Assembly: GCA_036245805.1 (NCBI GenBank)
Contig: BTRK01000003.1
Span: 6,200,001-6,264,000, forward strand
DNA length: 64,000 bases
Direction: 5' to 3'
DNA from: Pristionchus mayeri
Taxonomy: Eukaryota; Nematoda; Chromadorea; Rhabditida; Neodiplogasteridae
Shown one piece after another: positions 1-11,481 of the stretch. The notes under the pieces were generated by a model. It was given only the letters and a program-made list of their open reading frames with translations. It did no database searches and had not been told where the DNA came from. Each line of letters starts with the position of its first letter. Position 1 is the stretch's first letter. Made by a program: the position numbers and the translations under genes.

Positions 1-602
1 TTATTCTACTCGACGAGTGGATCATTTAGTTTTTTTAGCGAGTCATTTACTCAACTTTGAAGGGAGATATGAATTTTCGAACTTTTAAAATGGTGAGAGC
101 CGGCTTTTAGGCAATTTTCAATTCACGGCTCCAAAAACTTTACTGAATATTACTAGGCCTCAGGTACATCAACCACCAAACTGGGGTTCCGAATAATAAT
201 TTCTAGATTGTGAGAATTATCCGGGAATCGTTGAGCTGACAATCACGTAGAGTCATTGAGGAGAAGTAACAAAATAATAACCTCCATGCTGTCTGGATTC
301 TTCTTTAGACGAGATATATGAATAAAGCGCCAATATATTCACTGGCCTCGTCTCTCCTTTCTTCTGCAGCTTCAACTGCTGCAGGAAATAGGACGACTCA
401 CGGAGAGGCGGGAGTGAAAAGCGGTGATCTGAAGCTCGAAATTTTTGAAATTATTTGTGACAATTGTGTGTGAAAAAGTGAACGCATCTCAAGTGCAAGA
501 AAAAGTGAACGCATCTCAAGTACAAGCTCATAACGAACTAATGCACTCTAAAATCACCAGGTGGTCCATTATTTGAAATACTATTTAAAATACTGACGAG
601 GC
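1..602. other. Intergenic, no gene seen
   Basis: AT-rich sequence with no convincing coding potential. A short direct repeat is visible around 475-525, where the phrase AAAAAGTGAACGCATCTCAA occurs twice. Nothing else is recognisable. Confidence 0.5.
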
Positions 603-1480
603 GCACAGCGTGTCAGAGTGGATCGAAAACCTCATTTGCGTGGCAAACGGAATCGAAGGGTCGGATCATTGTCCGTCGCTCTGAGCGAGATGAGCGGCGA
701 TCAAGAGGAAGGGAAATGTCATTGATCGGAGTGAAAAAAATCCCATCATTCAAATGCGAAGTGATAATATGCAAATCTGAAACAAAGGATGTGTTTAGTG
801 TGACGTCAAGTATTGGCATACTTGTTTTGACGAATTGTGGTCAGGTTTGCTGCAAGTTATAAGCGTAAAGGCATGTTTCTCGATTTTGATACCATTCCGG
901 CTCTAAAATATCGTTACCTGTAGAAAGAAACCCCTACACATTTAGGATTATCTGAAAGCTGAGAAAATTTCCAACATTTCTCAGGAATTCGATTTTTCGA
1001 TTTTTCATTAGCATGCGAGAAAAATGAAATTTAAATATATTTTTAACAACTTAACGAAGTTTTCTCGAATACTAATGAAAAATCGAAAAATCGAATTCCT
1101 GAGAAATGTTGAAAATTTTCTCAGCTTTCAGATAATCCTAAATGTCTAGGGGTTTCTTTCTACAGGTAACGATATTTTAGAGCCGGAATGGTATCAAAAT
1201 CGAGAAACATGCATTTACGCTTATAACTTGCAGCAAACGTGACCACAATTCGTCAAAAAAGGTATACCAATACTGGAGGTCACACTAAACACATCCTTAG
1301 TTTCAGATTTGCATATTATAACTTCGCATTTGAATAATGGGATATGTTTCACTCCGATCGATGACATTTCCCTTCCTCTTGATCGCCGCTAATCTCGCTC
1401 AGACCGACGGACAATGATCCGACCCTTCGAGTTCGTTTGCCACGCAAATGAGGTTTTCGATCCACTCTGACACGCTGTGC
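603..1480. repeat. Foldback element FB-1 (878-bp palindrome)
   Basis: The left arm begins GCACAGCGTGTCAGAG at 603 and its reverse complement ends at 1480. The match continues inward to about 1010 and 1072, leaving a loop of about 60 bp. Arms are roughly 400 bp with scattered mismatches. No target-site duplication is obvious. The short open frame at 613-819 lies in the arm and is not a gene. It is either a nonautonomous foldback DNA transposon or an inverted duplication. Confidence 0.85.
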
Positions 1481-1929
1481 TAATCATTAGTAGGAATGCT
1501 ATCTAGCCTTTATTTAGATTGTTATCCCGAAGAAGAACGTTCAGACGATTGATCGTCTCAGTTGTACCATATCATGAGGAACCTTTGAAACAGAAAGCAC
1601 ACTGTGAAAATTACTAGCGTTTTGGAGTGTGAATTGCCTCAAAACATCTTAGAGAGACCCTTTCTAGTTTAAATTTTAAAAAAATATTTTGATTCGCTTT
1701 CTATCTTATCTCGTTCCTCTGGACCAACCGCAAATCGTAATGATAAAAATTACACATGTAATCGGTCAGTTACAAAACTTGAGAACATATCACGCCACTC
1801 ACGTAAGGATCGATCAACGTGTCGGATTAGCAGAAGAATCAAAAACAAGTTTCCATCAGTTTTGACATCCCCTAGCATGTTTCATCACATCCACAACTTA
1901 TGAATTAACCATCTCAAGTTATACGGCCC

Positions 1930-2788
1930 CGGCACCATGTCGTTAGTGTTGGTGCCTCACTTTGATCAGCGTTTACTCGATTCCTGTGCAATTTTAGATG
2001 AAATGTTCCTCTGGGTGACCCCCACTCATTTTTCGAGTTTTATCGATCTATCCAAACTAGACCTTATGAAAGAGAGTTTTAACAGCGCTATGATTAAGGA
2101 CGTGTTTCTCGAAAGTGTAGGCATAGGCGCAAATTTATTTTTCAGAGCGAAAAGATCTTGACGAGAGCTTTAAAATGAATGGTTTACGGTTTTTTTACAT
2201 CCAGGCAAAAATGTGCTATGCCTCTTCCCAGTTCCGAGTTGATTTGAAGTCATTTTATTCGACGTAGACCGCCCGCTTTTTCAGGCGCAAAACAAAATGA
2301 GGGGAGCCATTTCAAATAAATCTGTGTTTCAGAAATAATACAAAATATTTTGTATGCTCCCACAATAAACATATTTCTTAAACTTTTCAAACGCAGTTGA
2401 ATTTGAAATGTCTCCCCTCATTTTGCTTTGCGCCTGAAAATTCGGGCGGTCTACGTCGAAGAAAATGACTTCAAATCATCTCGGAACTGGAAAGGGGCAT
2501 AGCACATTTTTGCCTGGATGTAAAAAAACCGTAAACCACTCATTTCAAAGCTCTCGTCAAGATCTTTTCGCTCTGAAAAATAAATTTGCGCTTTCGCCTA
2601 CACTTTCGAGAAACGCGTCCTTAATCATAGCGCTGTTAAAACTCACTTTCATGAGGTCTAGTTTGCATAGATCGATAGAACTCGAAAAATGAGTGGGGGT
2701 CACCCAGAGGAACATTTCGTCTAAAATTGCACAGGAACCGAGTAAATACAGATCAAAGTGAGGCACCAACACTAACGGCATGGTGCCG
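1930..2788. repeat. Foldback element FB-2 (859-bp palindrome)
   Basis: CGGCACCATG at 1930 pairs with CATGGTGCCG ending at 2788, and the arms match inward to about 2310 and 2404. The open frames at 1937-2161 (+) and 2557-2856 (-) are the two arms read symmetrically. A block around 2010-2070 (a GACCCCCACT phrase, then TCGAT and CAAACTAGA phrases) recurs in the foldback at 33,061-34,245 and in degraded form near 26,600, so these belong to one family. Confidence 0.85.
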
Positions 2789-3170
2789 AGGCATTGGGAA
2801 TGATGATATGGATATGAGATCTTCAGGGTCTCCCATAAGGAGATAGACCTACTCAAATCTCGAAAAGCATCAGACTCAACAATTTGGCCTAATCCGAGAA
2901 AATTGAGAATCAGGTCGATTCTTAGGTGAGAGGCGTGATATCATTTAGGTTATCAACTTATCGATGGAGTTAAATGAACACCTACCCAGCCATTTTTTGA
3001 ATAAGACATTGATCACTTTGTGATTTTTTTCAGTCTTGGTAGTCCATTGCTGCTTGCTCATGTTGTATTTGGCGTAGAACGAACTGAACAATATTAGTCT
3101 CAGGTCGAGCAGAATATTTTTAGAAACTGCTTAACAGTTCAAAGAAAATATGAGGATAATATCCTTGCAG

Positions 3171-3900
3171 GGGGGTATGACAGAAGCGCAAGGACAAAAG
3201 CACAATTAGGTTTCAAAAATCGCAACGACAAAAGCGCAACTCGAAATATCTTCGTAAAGAGCGGTGATAGATTTTCGAGGTTGGTACCAATTAATTACTA
3301 ATGATGAGCACTATCTGCCCTAAGGGCTAATTAGTGACGTCACCGAGAAAAGTGACGTCACTTTTTTCAGACGTATAGGTGTTCATGGTAAAAAATCGTG
3401 ATAAAAGTTTGTGTTGGATCTAGACGAGGTATCGATGTCCACACAATCTACCGTACACCCTCTTCAATTTGTCGGCTACCGTATCCCGATACACCATAAT
3501 CTAGTTGATTTATTGACGAAAAACAGTTTCGTTTTCCATAAACTTTTGAGTCTACGTCTGCTAGATTATGGTGTAACGGTATACGGTAGCCGACAAATTG
3601 AAGAGGGTGTATGGTAGATTGTGTTGACATCGATACCTCGTCTAGATCCAACTCAAACTTTTATCACGATTTTTTACCATGAACCCCTATTAGTATAAAA
3701 TTAGTGACGTCACTAATATGCCCTAAGGGCAGATACTGCTAATTATTAGTAATTAGTTGACACCAATCACAAAGGTCTATCACCGCTCTCGACTGAGGAA
3801 TATCGAGTTGCGCTTTTGTCGTTGCGCTTTTGTCGCTTGCGCTTTTGTCGTTTTTGGCACTTTGCGCTTTTGTCGTTGCGCTTCTGTCATACCCCCCCCC
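3171..3900. mobile_element. Foldback DNA transposon FB-3 with 8-bp target duplication
   Basis: The termini are inverted copies of GGGGGTATGACAGAAGCGCAA-like sequence, ending in a C-run on the right. The element is flanked on both sides by the direct repeat CCTTGCAG (3163-3170 and 3901-3908), a perfect 8-bp target-site duplication. The arms carry several degenerate copies of GCGCTTTTGTCG and three TGACGTCA palindromes. The middle (about 3410-3650) is a second nested inverted repeat. No transposase is encoded. An 8-bp duplication fits hAT, P or Merlin-like families, and the G-rich end is unlike a typical hAT terminus. Confidence 0.8.
3335..3360. promoter_or_regulatory. Pair of TGACGTCA (CRE-like) palindromes
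   Basis: TGACGTCA occurs at 3335-3342 and 3353-3360 inside the FB-3 left arm, with a third copy at 3705-3712 in the right arm. TGACGTCA is the consensus CREB/ATF bZIP site. Whether any factor uses these sites cannot be told from sequence. They may simply be part of the element's symmetry. Confidence 0.4.
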
Positions 3901-4221
3901 CCTTGCAGCCTCTTCTCTCAGCTACACGACTGTTTCCACTCTACACTATCGCTGCGAGTCCGAGTGTTTCCTAATGATGCAGATGAGAGGGACGAATCAA
4001 CCAGTTAGTCATCCTCACAATAGATATGGAGCTAGGCAACATGAATAATAATTATGTTTGTAGTGTATAATTATTTTCCGCTGAGAAGCTGAAGCTTATT
4101 GATGAGCAACAAATACTTGCGTACTAAGAGGAACGGTGAAACGAAAAAACTACATGAAGTAGCTGTATGTCTTTATGGAGCGATCATTGTCTATCTCGTC
4201 GGAGAGGAGAGCATGCACATA

Positions 4222-5306
4222 CAGGGTGCGAGAAAAGTATGGTGACAAGTCTTTTATGTAATATCTCGCGAAGTAATGATATCATAGATTCCTGCTTTCG
4301 CCATTGTATGCCTGCGTACAGTACCTCCAACAATTTTATCACAGTTCCCCATCTATCGATTTTGCCTTTCAGAGCTTTTCGATTTTCAAGTTCGAAAAAA
4401 TGGGCCCTTGGCCCGCAGCTCATTTTTCTCTTTAATTAATAATAACAAAATCTTCGGATAATTATTCCCTCACTTTCTCAATTTGAGTATGGAGAGCAAC
4501 CATTCCTCTTTAAAGTATACTTGTTTAGGCGGAAATACGTTATCAGGAAACGGAGAAATATGAAAATAACTGCATCATATTTTGATACGGAATTATCCTT
4601 TTGAAAAATCACATTTTTGAATTTCTTTCTCAGCATCCATATATTGAGATATAAACTTGTATGTTGTATGCGAGGACCGAATTATGAATTTTAATAGCGT
4701 CAAACTGAATGAAAACATGTTTTAAATAACTGAACCATACATGCGAAAATATGGCTGAAAACGACACTTGGGACAGATTCGAAACTTGTACAGAAGCAGA
4801 TTAGCTTTCCCAATTTAAACTGAAAGCATATTTACACTACTGAATGGACGTGTACCATAATACATACGGTTATATTTTTCTACAATTCTTATTTGATGGA
4901 CGCGACATCTTTATTCGAGAAAATGTTTTCGAGGGCCGTTCGTCACAGCTTACTTTTAAATATTTTTTAGCTGAACAACCAAATCCCCAAATTAAATGGA
5001 CCCATATTTAGACTTGTGCACAAGTGCCCTTCTTAAGAAAAAATAATGGAATGCGCCACCTATTACATTGTTGTAATGCTGCATTAAAGAATACGACTCA
5101 TGCAGTGAGAGAAACAGGATCGTTTTTCTTCACTAAATTTTTAATAAATTAAATCTCGTAAATTTAAAAGAAATATTTGTTTGATACTTGAGCGCTAAAT
5201 AGATACATAGCTAAGGTACATGGTGCAAAAAACTGGGAGAAATTAGAACACTGCGCACCAAGTGGGGCCTAATTGAAATATGTCACAATACTTTTCTCGC
5301 ACCCTG
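4222..5306. mobile_element. Tc1/mariner-type element, no intact transposase
   Basis: The termini are inverted copies of CAGGGTGCGAGAAAAGTAT, continuing to ...GTGACA at the inner edge. TA dinucleotides flank both ends (4220-4221 and 5307-5308), as expected for Tc1/mariner target duplication. The 1,085-bp length is near that of an autonomous mariner, but no long open frame or DDE/DDD motif can be read on either strand. It is therefore a decayed or nonautonomous copy. The interior otherwise shows no feature. Confidence 0.75.
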
Positions 5307-5656
5307 TAGAGGGGTAGTGAAAGGCGAAATTCACAGGCGTGTATTGATTAGGAAAGTCGATTGAAACGCGGGATCATTCGTTGTTCTCTCTTGATTATCA
5401 ATTAGTTAGCGATCTTCAATATAACTCAGAAACTGGGGGCGAAACAAACCGTACTCATCGACTGGTCGTGCGTGCTGGAAGTCGTCGACAGTGGAATGGT
5501 CATGTTATTTATTTCGAAAAAAACTCACAGTTTAATAGATTCTGATCTCTGATTCACTTCTGCTTCTTGCGATTCGGTAACCACGCAACATTCATCTTGC
5601 TTTTTAATGGAATATGATGCCGTATTCGTAATGGTCAGACAAATCAGGGACGATCT

Positions 5657-6193
5657 GGAACACCAATTTTTCAAAAATATGGTATCTGGGGTAGTTTTTC
5701 ATGCTGTTGACGATGGTCGACTTCATTTTGCATAATTGACCTCTAACGAAGCACTACGACTCCCATTCGAACAACGCAATTTTTAGTTTATTTGATAGAT
5801 TGCGAGTAAAAGCGGTGCTGGAAACTTCAAAATTGTTTCCTCGGGGTAGTTTTTCATTCTCTACACGATGGAATGGTTAAAATCATCTTCATTGGTTTTC
5901 GAACAGAATTGATGGCTAAAACTCAAAACTAAACGGCGTCGTTTGGTGCGCATGTAGAGCACGTTGCAAAAAGGCCGTAATCCGATTTTTGTGCAATTTC
6001 AAGTATGGGATTTCTATTTATGCACTTTTCAATTTTCGAGTTCACAAACTCCACATCTCTCGCTTACTTATCAAAGAACAAGGGAGCTTACTTGCCCAAC
6101 CACCCCATCTCTTGTATGGCTAAACTGGTAGTGCCTCGGTCTATCAATCAACAACTTGGGGTTTCGGTTTCCATCTATGCGGAAGTTTTGCAA
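5657..6193 (+). repeat. Left arm of 540-bp inverted repeat flanking the zinc-finger gene
   Basis: This segment is repeated in inverted orientation at 9,171-9,712 with only scattered mismatches and one indel of about 11 bp. The two arms lie either side of the spliced gene at 6,334-8,837. Near its inner end the arm contains a tRNA-like module (A-box TGGCTAAACTGG at 6117-6128 and a degenerate B-box around 6160-6172). No clear direct repeat flanks the outer ends. Confidence 0.85.
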
Positions 6194-6333
6194 TAATTTC
6201 TAAAAACTTAATTTTTTTCAAAGGTTATTTGCGACTACTTACATAACTATAGATGACATCGTTTTAATACAGTTTTATTTTTAAGACATGAAGCAAACAT
6301 TTAATAACTTTAACAAACGATGAACTCGGGTTT

Positions 6334-8837
6334 CTAAACATTGTTGATGAAAATTGAATCGAGATCGGGAAGAATTGCTTCGAGAATTGCAGTCTCAGTT
6401 GTTTTCTGGACTATTTCTTCTTCTTCCTCATCTTCATCTTCACACTCGGTGTAAGTGATCTGAAAAGCATAGTTTAATTTGTTTTATTTTTTTTCTAAAT
6501 TCTGACCTTCTGAAGTCCTGCCTGTCTCCTACTTCTTCGGAGTATAATTTGTTCATGTTCATCAGTTGACTTCCTTCTCTTCTTCTTGGGCTCTTCATTG
6601 GGAGAGGAATCCTTCAAAGGGCGAAATGAAGGATTGATAAATGCTGATATTGTACCTCATTTCCAGCAACCTTCTCAATTTGTTCCTCCTCTCCCTCGCA
6701 TTCTGCTTCATCGCATCCACCCTCCACCTCTTCTTCAACGCTTTTCTTTCTTCTTCCTCCTCCCTTCTTCTTTCCTGTCTGCTCCGCTCCTCCTCCTGCC
6801 AACCATCGGCTGATCAATCCTTGAGCCTGTTCCTCTCTCAAACACTGAGTCAGCTTGAAGCGATACCGTAGTCCGTCCTTCTCTTCCCTCATCTTCAGTG
6901 ACAATTCTCGTGCATCCGCTCTCTTTTCTGCTTCCCTCTGTGTACGGTAGTATTCCCAAGCGTAAGCACGAGCTTCCTTGTCAATAGGAATGACAGTTCT
7001 CTTCCGGATTGCCCATCCTTCATCCAGTCGAGTCGGAGTCATCGATGGCTTGAGACTGGCCATGGAATCATTCTGCATAGCCCTGTAGGCCTGATCGCTG
7101 TCCTCGAACGAGAATGAGAAGAGGCGAATGGCTGTAAGTATTCCATTTGTGAATAATGAAAAGTTAGATTGACTAACCTCGATCTACCATTGTTGGAGCA
7201 TTCTTCGGGATTTTATGCGAGCCAATCAGTTGGTGATTTGCCAGACCACGGAAAGTCAAGAACCGAGATTCACAATAGGGCTCCGGGCAAGATAAGTAAT
7301 GAGGAGGATCGATTTGCTCCGGAACTGTTTCGTACTCCATCTCGTTATACTCCGTAACACCAGGTTCTCCAATAATTTCCTCTCCACTCCTCATCCAAAA
7401 ATGCGGGTGATTCCACGTACATCTTCCTTTGGCTCGTTCATCAATATTGAACTTGAGAGCAGTAAGAGCCGATTTTTCGATCAATTTCCCTTCACCGATT
7501 CCATCAAATCTCCTGCATCGCACTCCTTCTCCCTGCAACAACAAAACATGATATGTGTGTGGAAGATGAGATAAGTTTACCTCAAATCGGAATGATGAAA
7601 AGTTTGAGATAGATTGAATGGCAGCTGTGGCTTTTTTCTCAATTTCTCCATTGATTACTATCTCATACATCGAGTATCCCTACAATCGTACCATATTTTA
7701 AAAAAATCTAAATATTATATCAATACCTTCATCTCCGCTCCGGAAATCACTGCTTTGAACATCTCCATGCTTGTTTTGGCTGTTCCTCCAGCATCTACGA
7801 ATCGACCGAGCTTTCCTTTCACATGAGAAATACACTGATCGGCCCTGCTCTGAATTTCGAAATACTCCAAGGCCAGAACAGATTGATCTGATACCTTTCC
7901 CGCCTGAGACTCACTAAACACGTATCCATTCACTACTATTCCAATTTTATCCATGACTTGCCTTTGCCCCTGCGTCATCGTCTTCTGTGCAGATTGAGTC
8001 ATTATCATCATGTCCCAAGGAAGGCGCGTACGTAGGATCCCCCAATTCCTCATTTCGTGGCTGTAGATAATCTTCGTCACCAATTTCCGCATCTAACGAT
8101 ATCTGAAACCCAGTTGTTATGAATATCCTAAGAGTGCATACCACCGAATTCAGGTCCGCATCGGCCGGTTCATCAAAATTATCCCCATCGTTCGCTGGTT
8201 CATCTTCTACTGTCGTTAGTCTGATCTTGTTGAACGAGCAAGAATCTAGCGCCAGTTTGTGCTCAGCACAAATTGCTAGACACAGAAATTTTCAGGAAGA
8301 AGAAAACTTAACTCACGGCTTCCTATATGGCATAGCAGATTAGAGAAATTCATGAATTTGATCGCGTTCTCTCGAGATATCCTCAGATTCGTCTTTACCC
8401 GTTTCCCTCGAGGATGCAACGCCTGTAGAAGCCAGTAAATAATTGAGCCTCTTGTCACGCTCCTTATTGCCTAGTTCTGGAATTGTATTGAAAACTAACC
8501 TTTGGAAGTGAGCAAAAGTTTCCATTCGAGTAAGAATAATTTGCGAAGGAATTTGCACTCCAGTCATTAAACAATCGAGAGAGGTGATCACGACATATCA
8601 TCTCATTATGGTAAAGAATGCTCTGCGACAGAAATGCGCCTAAGACAAAATTGACGAGAATCTCACTTGGCCAGGATCGTTCCAATCGACAATAATTATT
8701 CCTCGCATCAGGATTATATCAACAATGCTCGTCGCTCCATATTTCACATGGGAAGTTCCCCAATGGACGGGCGAAGGGACGTCACAGAGCCTCAAATCAT
8801 CGTGATTAACAATTATTCCGACAGTGAATTCACGAAT
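6334..8837 (-). CDS. Spliced C2H2 zinc-finger protein, uncharacterised, lying between inverted repeats
   Basis: Minus-strand gene with continuous coding through these exons, listed 5' to 3': 8667-8837 (5' end unresolved), 8500-8622, 8317-8422, 8142-8275, 8032-8102, a segment of about 7727-7963, 7581-7679, 7178-7532, 6656-7131, 6507-6611 and 6334-6459 (stop TAG). Most introns are 39-48 bp; the longest is 77. The product is roughly 650 residues. Visible features are an N-terminal region with VHWGTSHVKYG and IIIVDWNDPGQ, an acidic stretch, one C2H2 finger (C-x4-C-x12-H-x5-H, starting CPEPYC), then a basic/charged region with LDEGWAIRKRT and GLISRWLAGG, a KKKRRK nuclear-localisation-like patch and an acidic tail (EDEDEEEEE). 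The finger followed by a GWAxRK region resembles uncharacterised metazoan proteins I remember from invertebrate genomes. No catalytic DDE motif was recognised. It may be a host gene or the cargo/protein of the flanking inverted-repeat element. No initiator ATG could be fixed. Confidence 0.65.
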
Positions 8838-9170
8838 TCTTATTGAAAATTAATAACCTTGTTCGCGGTCCATCGCACGGTCCTCGAGCCTTTATGCTTG
8901 TTGAAATGAATGGAGTGGCGAAGCGAGAGAAAACGCACAAATCGGGTTCGTTCATCCCGTTAATAATGAACTATTAGAAAACGAATTATACAAAAAAAAG
9001 GATCGACATACATTAAGCATAACAATTAATCAGGAAAAATAGCAAAGCGAACAAAGCATGTGACCACTGCTTAAATTGCCTTGCACTGCAGCAAGGTTCG
9101 GAGTGCTATCTGCACAACGCGGGTTAGAGACATCTCGGCAAGAGTGATGTTGTTGAATCCGTAGCAAAAC

Positions 9171-9712
9171 TTCCGCATAGATGGGAACCGAACCCCCAAG
9201 TTGTTGATTGATAGACCGAGGCACTACCAGTTGAACCATACAAGAGATGGGGTGGTTGGGCAAGTGAGCTCCCTTGTTCTTTGATAAGTAAGCGAGAGAT
9301 GTGGAGTTTGTGAACTCGAAAATTGAAAAGTGCATAAATAGAAATCCCATACTTGAAATTGCACAAAAATCGGATTACGGCCTATTTGCAACGTACTCTA
9401 CATGCACACCAAACGACGCCGTTTATTTTTGAGTTTTAGCCATCAATTCTGTTCGAAAACCAATGAAGGAACTTTCGAACGATGATTTTAACCATTCCAT
9501 CGTGTAGAGAATGAAAAACTACCCCGAGGAAACAATTTTGAAGTTTCCAGCACCGCTTTTACTCGCAATCTATCAAATAAACTAAAAATTGCGTTGTTCG
9601 AATGGGAGTCGTAGTGCTTCATTAGAGGTCAATTATGCAAAATGAAGTCGACCATCGTCAACAGCATGAAAAACTACCCCAGATACCATATTTTTGAAAA
9701 ATTGATGTTCCG
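9171..9712 (-). repeat. Right arm of the inverted repeat flanking the zinc-finger gene
   Basis: Reverse-complement partner of 5,657-6,193. It has an extra palindromic stretch (GAACTTTCGAAC) near 9471-9483 that the left arm lacks. On the minus strand the tRNA-like module is better preserved here: A-box TGGTTCAACTGG (9227-9238) and B-box GGGTTCGGTTCCC (9183-9195). The tandem duplication that begins at 9,451 starts inside this arm, so its outer part recurs at 12,149-12,410. Confidence 0.85.
9183..9245 (-). pseudogene. tRNA-like module in inverted-repeat arm
   Basis: Read on the minus strand, there is an A-box-like TGGTTCAACTGGTAGTGCC followed about 35 nt later by GGGTTCGGTTCCC, whose flanks can form a T-arm. 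The acceptor and anticodon stems do not form convincingly. It is a tRNA-derived (SINE-like) module, not a functional tRNA gene. Confidence 0.45.
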
Positions 9713-10944
9713 ACGTTTGTTCGAGCCTTAGGAGTACGGCGTCATCTTCCAGTTCTGAAATTGGATGAATTTTAGACTCTTGAGAATTTTGCGTGATAAG
9801 TATCATGATAAGCTTCTGAAAAAAGTTACGAGCATTATGCCGTCGCCGCAGGTCATAGGTCAGTGACTTCAAAGAAACACATGTAATGGATCGACACCTC
9901 CTCTTTCAGCTTCTGATCAACTCCTTTGCTCATATTTACAACCATTGAAAATTCTAGATGTTCTTGCGAGAGAGCAGAAGGAACTGCTGTATCACTACGT
10001 ATTCCTCTTCAAAAGTGAAAAAAAGAACAAATCAAGTATTGAGCGTTGAAAAATCATGTTTAAATCATGTCATATTCCGGCAATGTGTATTTGTGCTACG
10101 CACATGTAACAATTGCTGGGACCCACTCGTTTTACAATTCGATCGGGTTTAGATGTGGACCAATACATGTCATTTCAGCTGAGAGGAACTTCCTACAGGA
10201 CACTCACTGTTACACCGAGAATCACCCATTGAGGCATATCGTATGGTGTGAAATTTACTTTATTGTTTGAAGAATGAACAAAAAATGTTTTATTTTTTCT
10301 ATAGTTGTATTTTATTGGATATCAACCGATGTCGAATCGTCAACTTAAAATTACGTATTGCGAACCAAGCTGCGAAACGGAATTTTCAGGTTTGTACCCT
10401 CTCACTTACAATTACTATCAATGTGTTCAAGATTGGCCATGTGGACTGCGGTAACACTGAGAGCTATTGGGCACATCCGTGAAGTCACTACGATATCTAT
10501 GAAAACAAAGATATTACAGAACATCGTTTTCCCTAAATTGAGAACAACAAGACTGGCGAGAAAGGTAATTACTCTTCGTGTTTCACCATTCCCGTTTGTG
10601 AGACATGCTCTGTCAATCAACAATTGGACTCGGAATCCGACTAGTAAAATTTCAAAAAAATACCTCACGCGAGTATCGAAAAGAGAGCAGTTTCGCAACG
10701 AGCAAGCAGATATCCTTGAAATTCTTGGTAAAGAAGGACAACACATCGGCTTCACCACAAATTTCAAGCCGTTCATTCAAATCATTGCAATAATTACTAA
10801 TTATCCATTGTCGAAAGCAGATACAGTAGCGCTCATAAGTCATGGGACACTATTTGCTTTTATTGTAACTTTTTCCCAGTAAAGGCATCATTCTGGCATT
10901 AAGGCTGGGTGGTCGAAATCCATTGGAGATTATGCTCATGATAT

Positions 10945-10995
10945 TGGGGTATGACGCAATAGCCTAGTTATTGCGTAGTGATGACGCAATAAAAG
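10945..10995. repeat. Short hairpin TGACGCAATA
   Basis: GACGCAATAG...TTATTGCGT forms a short stem, followed by another TGACGCAATAA direct copy. The same structure occurs in the duplicated block near 13,643-13,693. Function is unknown. Confidence 0.4.
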
Positions 10996-11481
10996 TGTAC
11001 TTTTCCAAAACGCCATTATTCTTACATGGATTTTTTCCTACTCGCCAAACTTTCTGAGGTTGGAGATATGGCTGAGAACTACCAATAATAATTTTTTTAA
11101 GTTGCTGCGCGACCGCACATTTGCTGCAGCCTTGCTGCAAAAACAAGGTCTGAAATTTAGAACTCAGCTCCTAGACTAGCTAGAGACTCGATCAAAACGC
11201 CAAAATGATCGCGATAATGAGTAGAGTTGATCCTGAGAATATGAAAACAATATCATGAAATTTGGCTTCAGGGCATGACAAAATCACTTTTTTGTATGAC
11301 CATGTTTGGACTTTCATAACTTTATGGGAAGGTTAGGTAAAAATCTGGTTTTTGCATAGTAATGTTCAAAATGTATTGGAGACCGGATTCCCAAAATTTT
11401 AGAGTGATTGGTCATCTTTCCTGCCTGCGGCGTGCGTTTTTCGGGGGTATACTAGGGTCGGGAATCACAGTGTTTACGCAC

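Noticed and set aside
6641..6959. Plus-strand Ser/Leu-rich frames at 6.6-6.9 kb
   Set aside because: Complement of the Lys/Glu-rich exon of the minus-strand zinc-finger gene.
10358..10882. 174-codon open frame repeated at 13,056-13,580
   Set aside because: No recognisable motif, a similar-length frame on the opposite strand and no splice or start context. Its repetition is explained by the tandem duplication.
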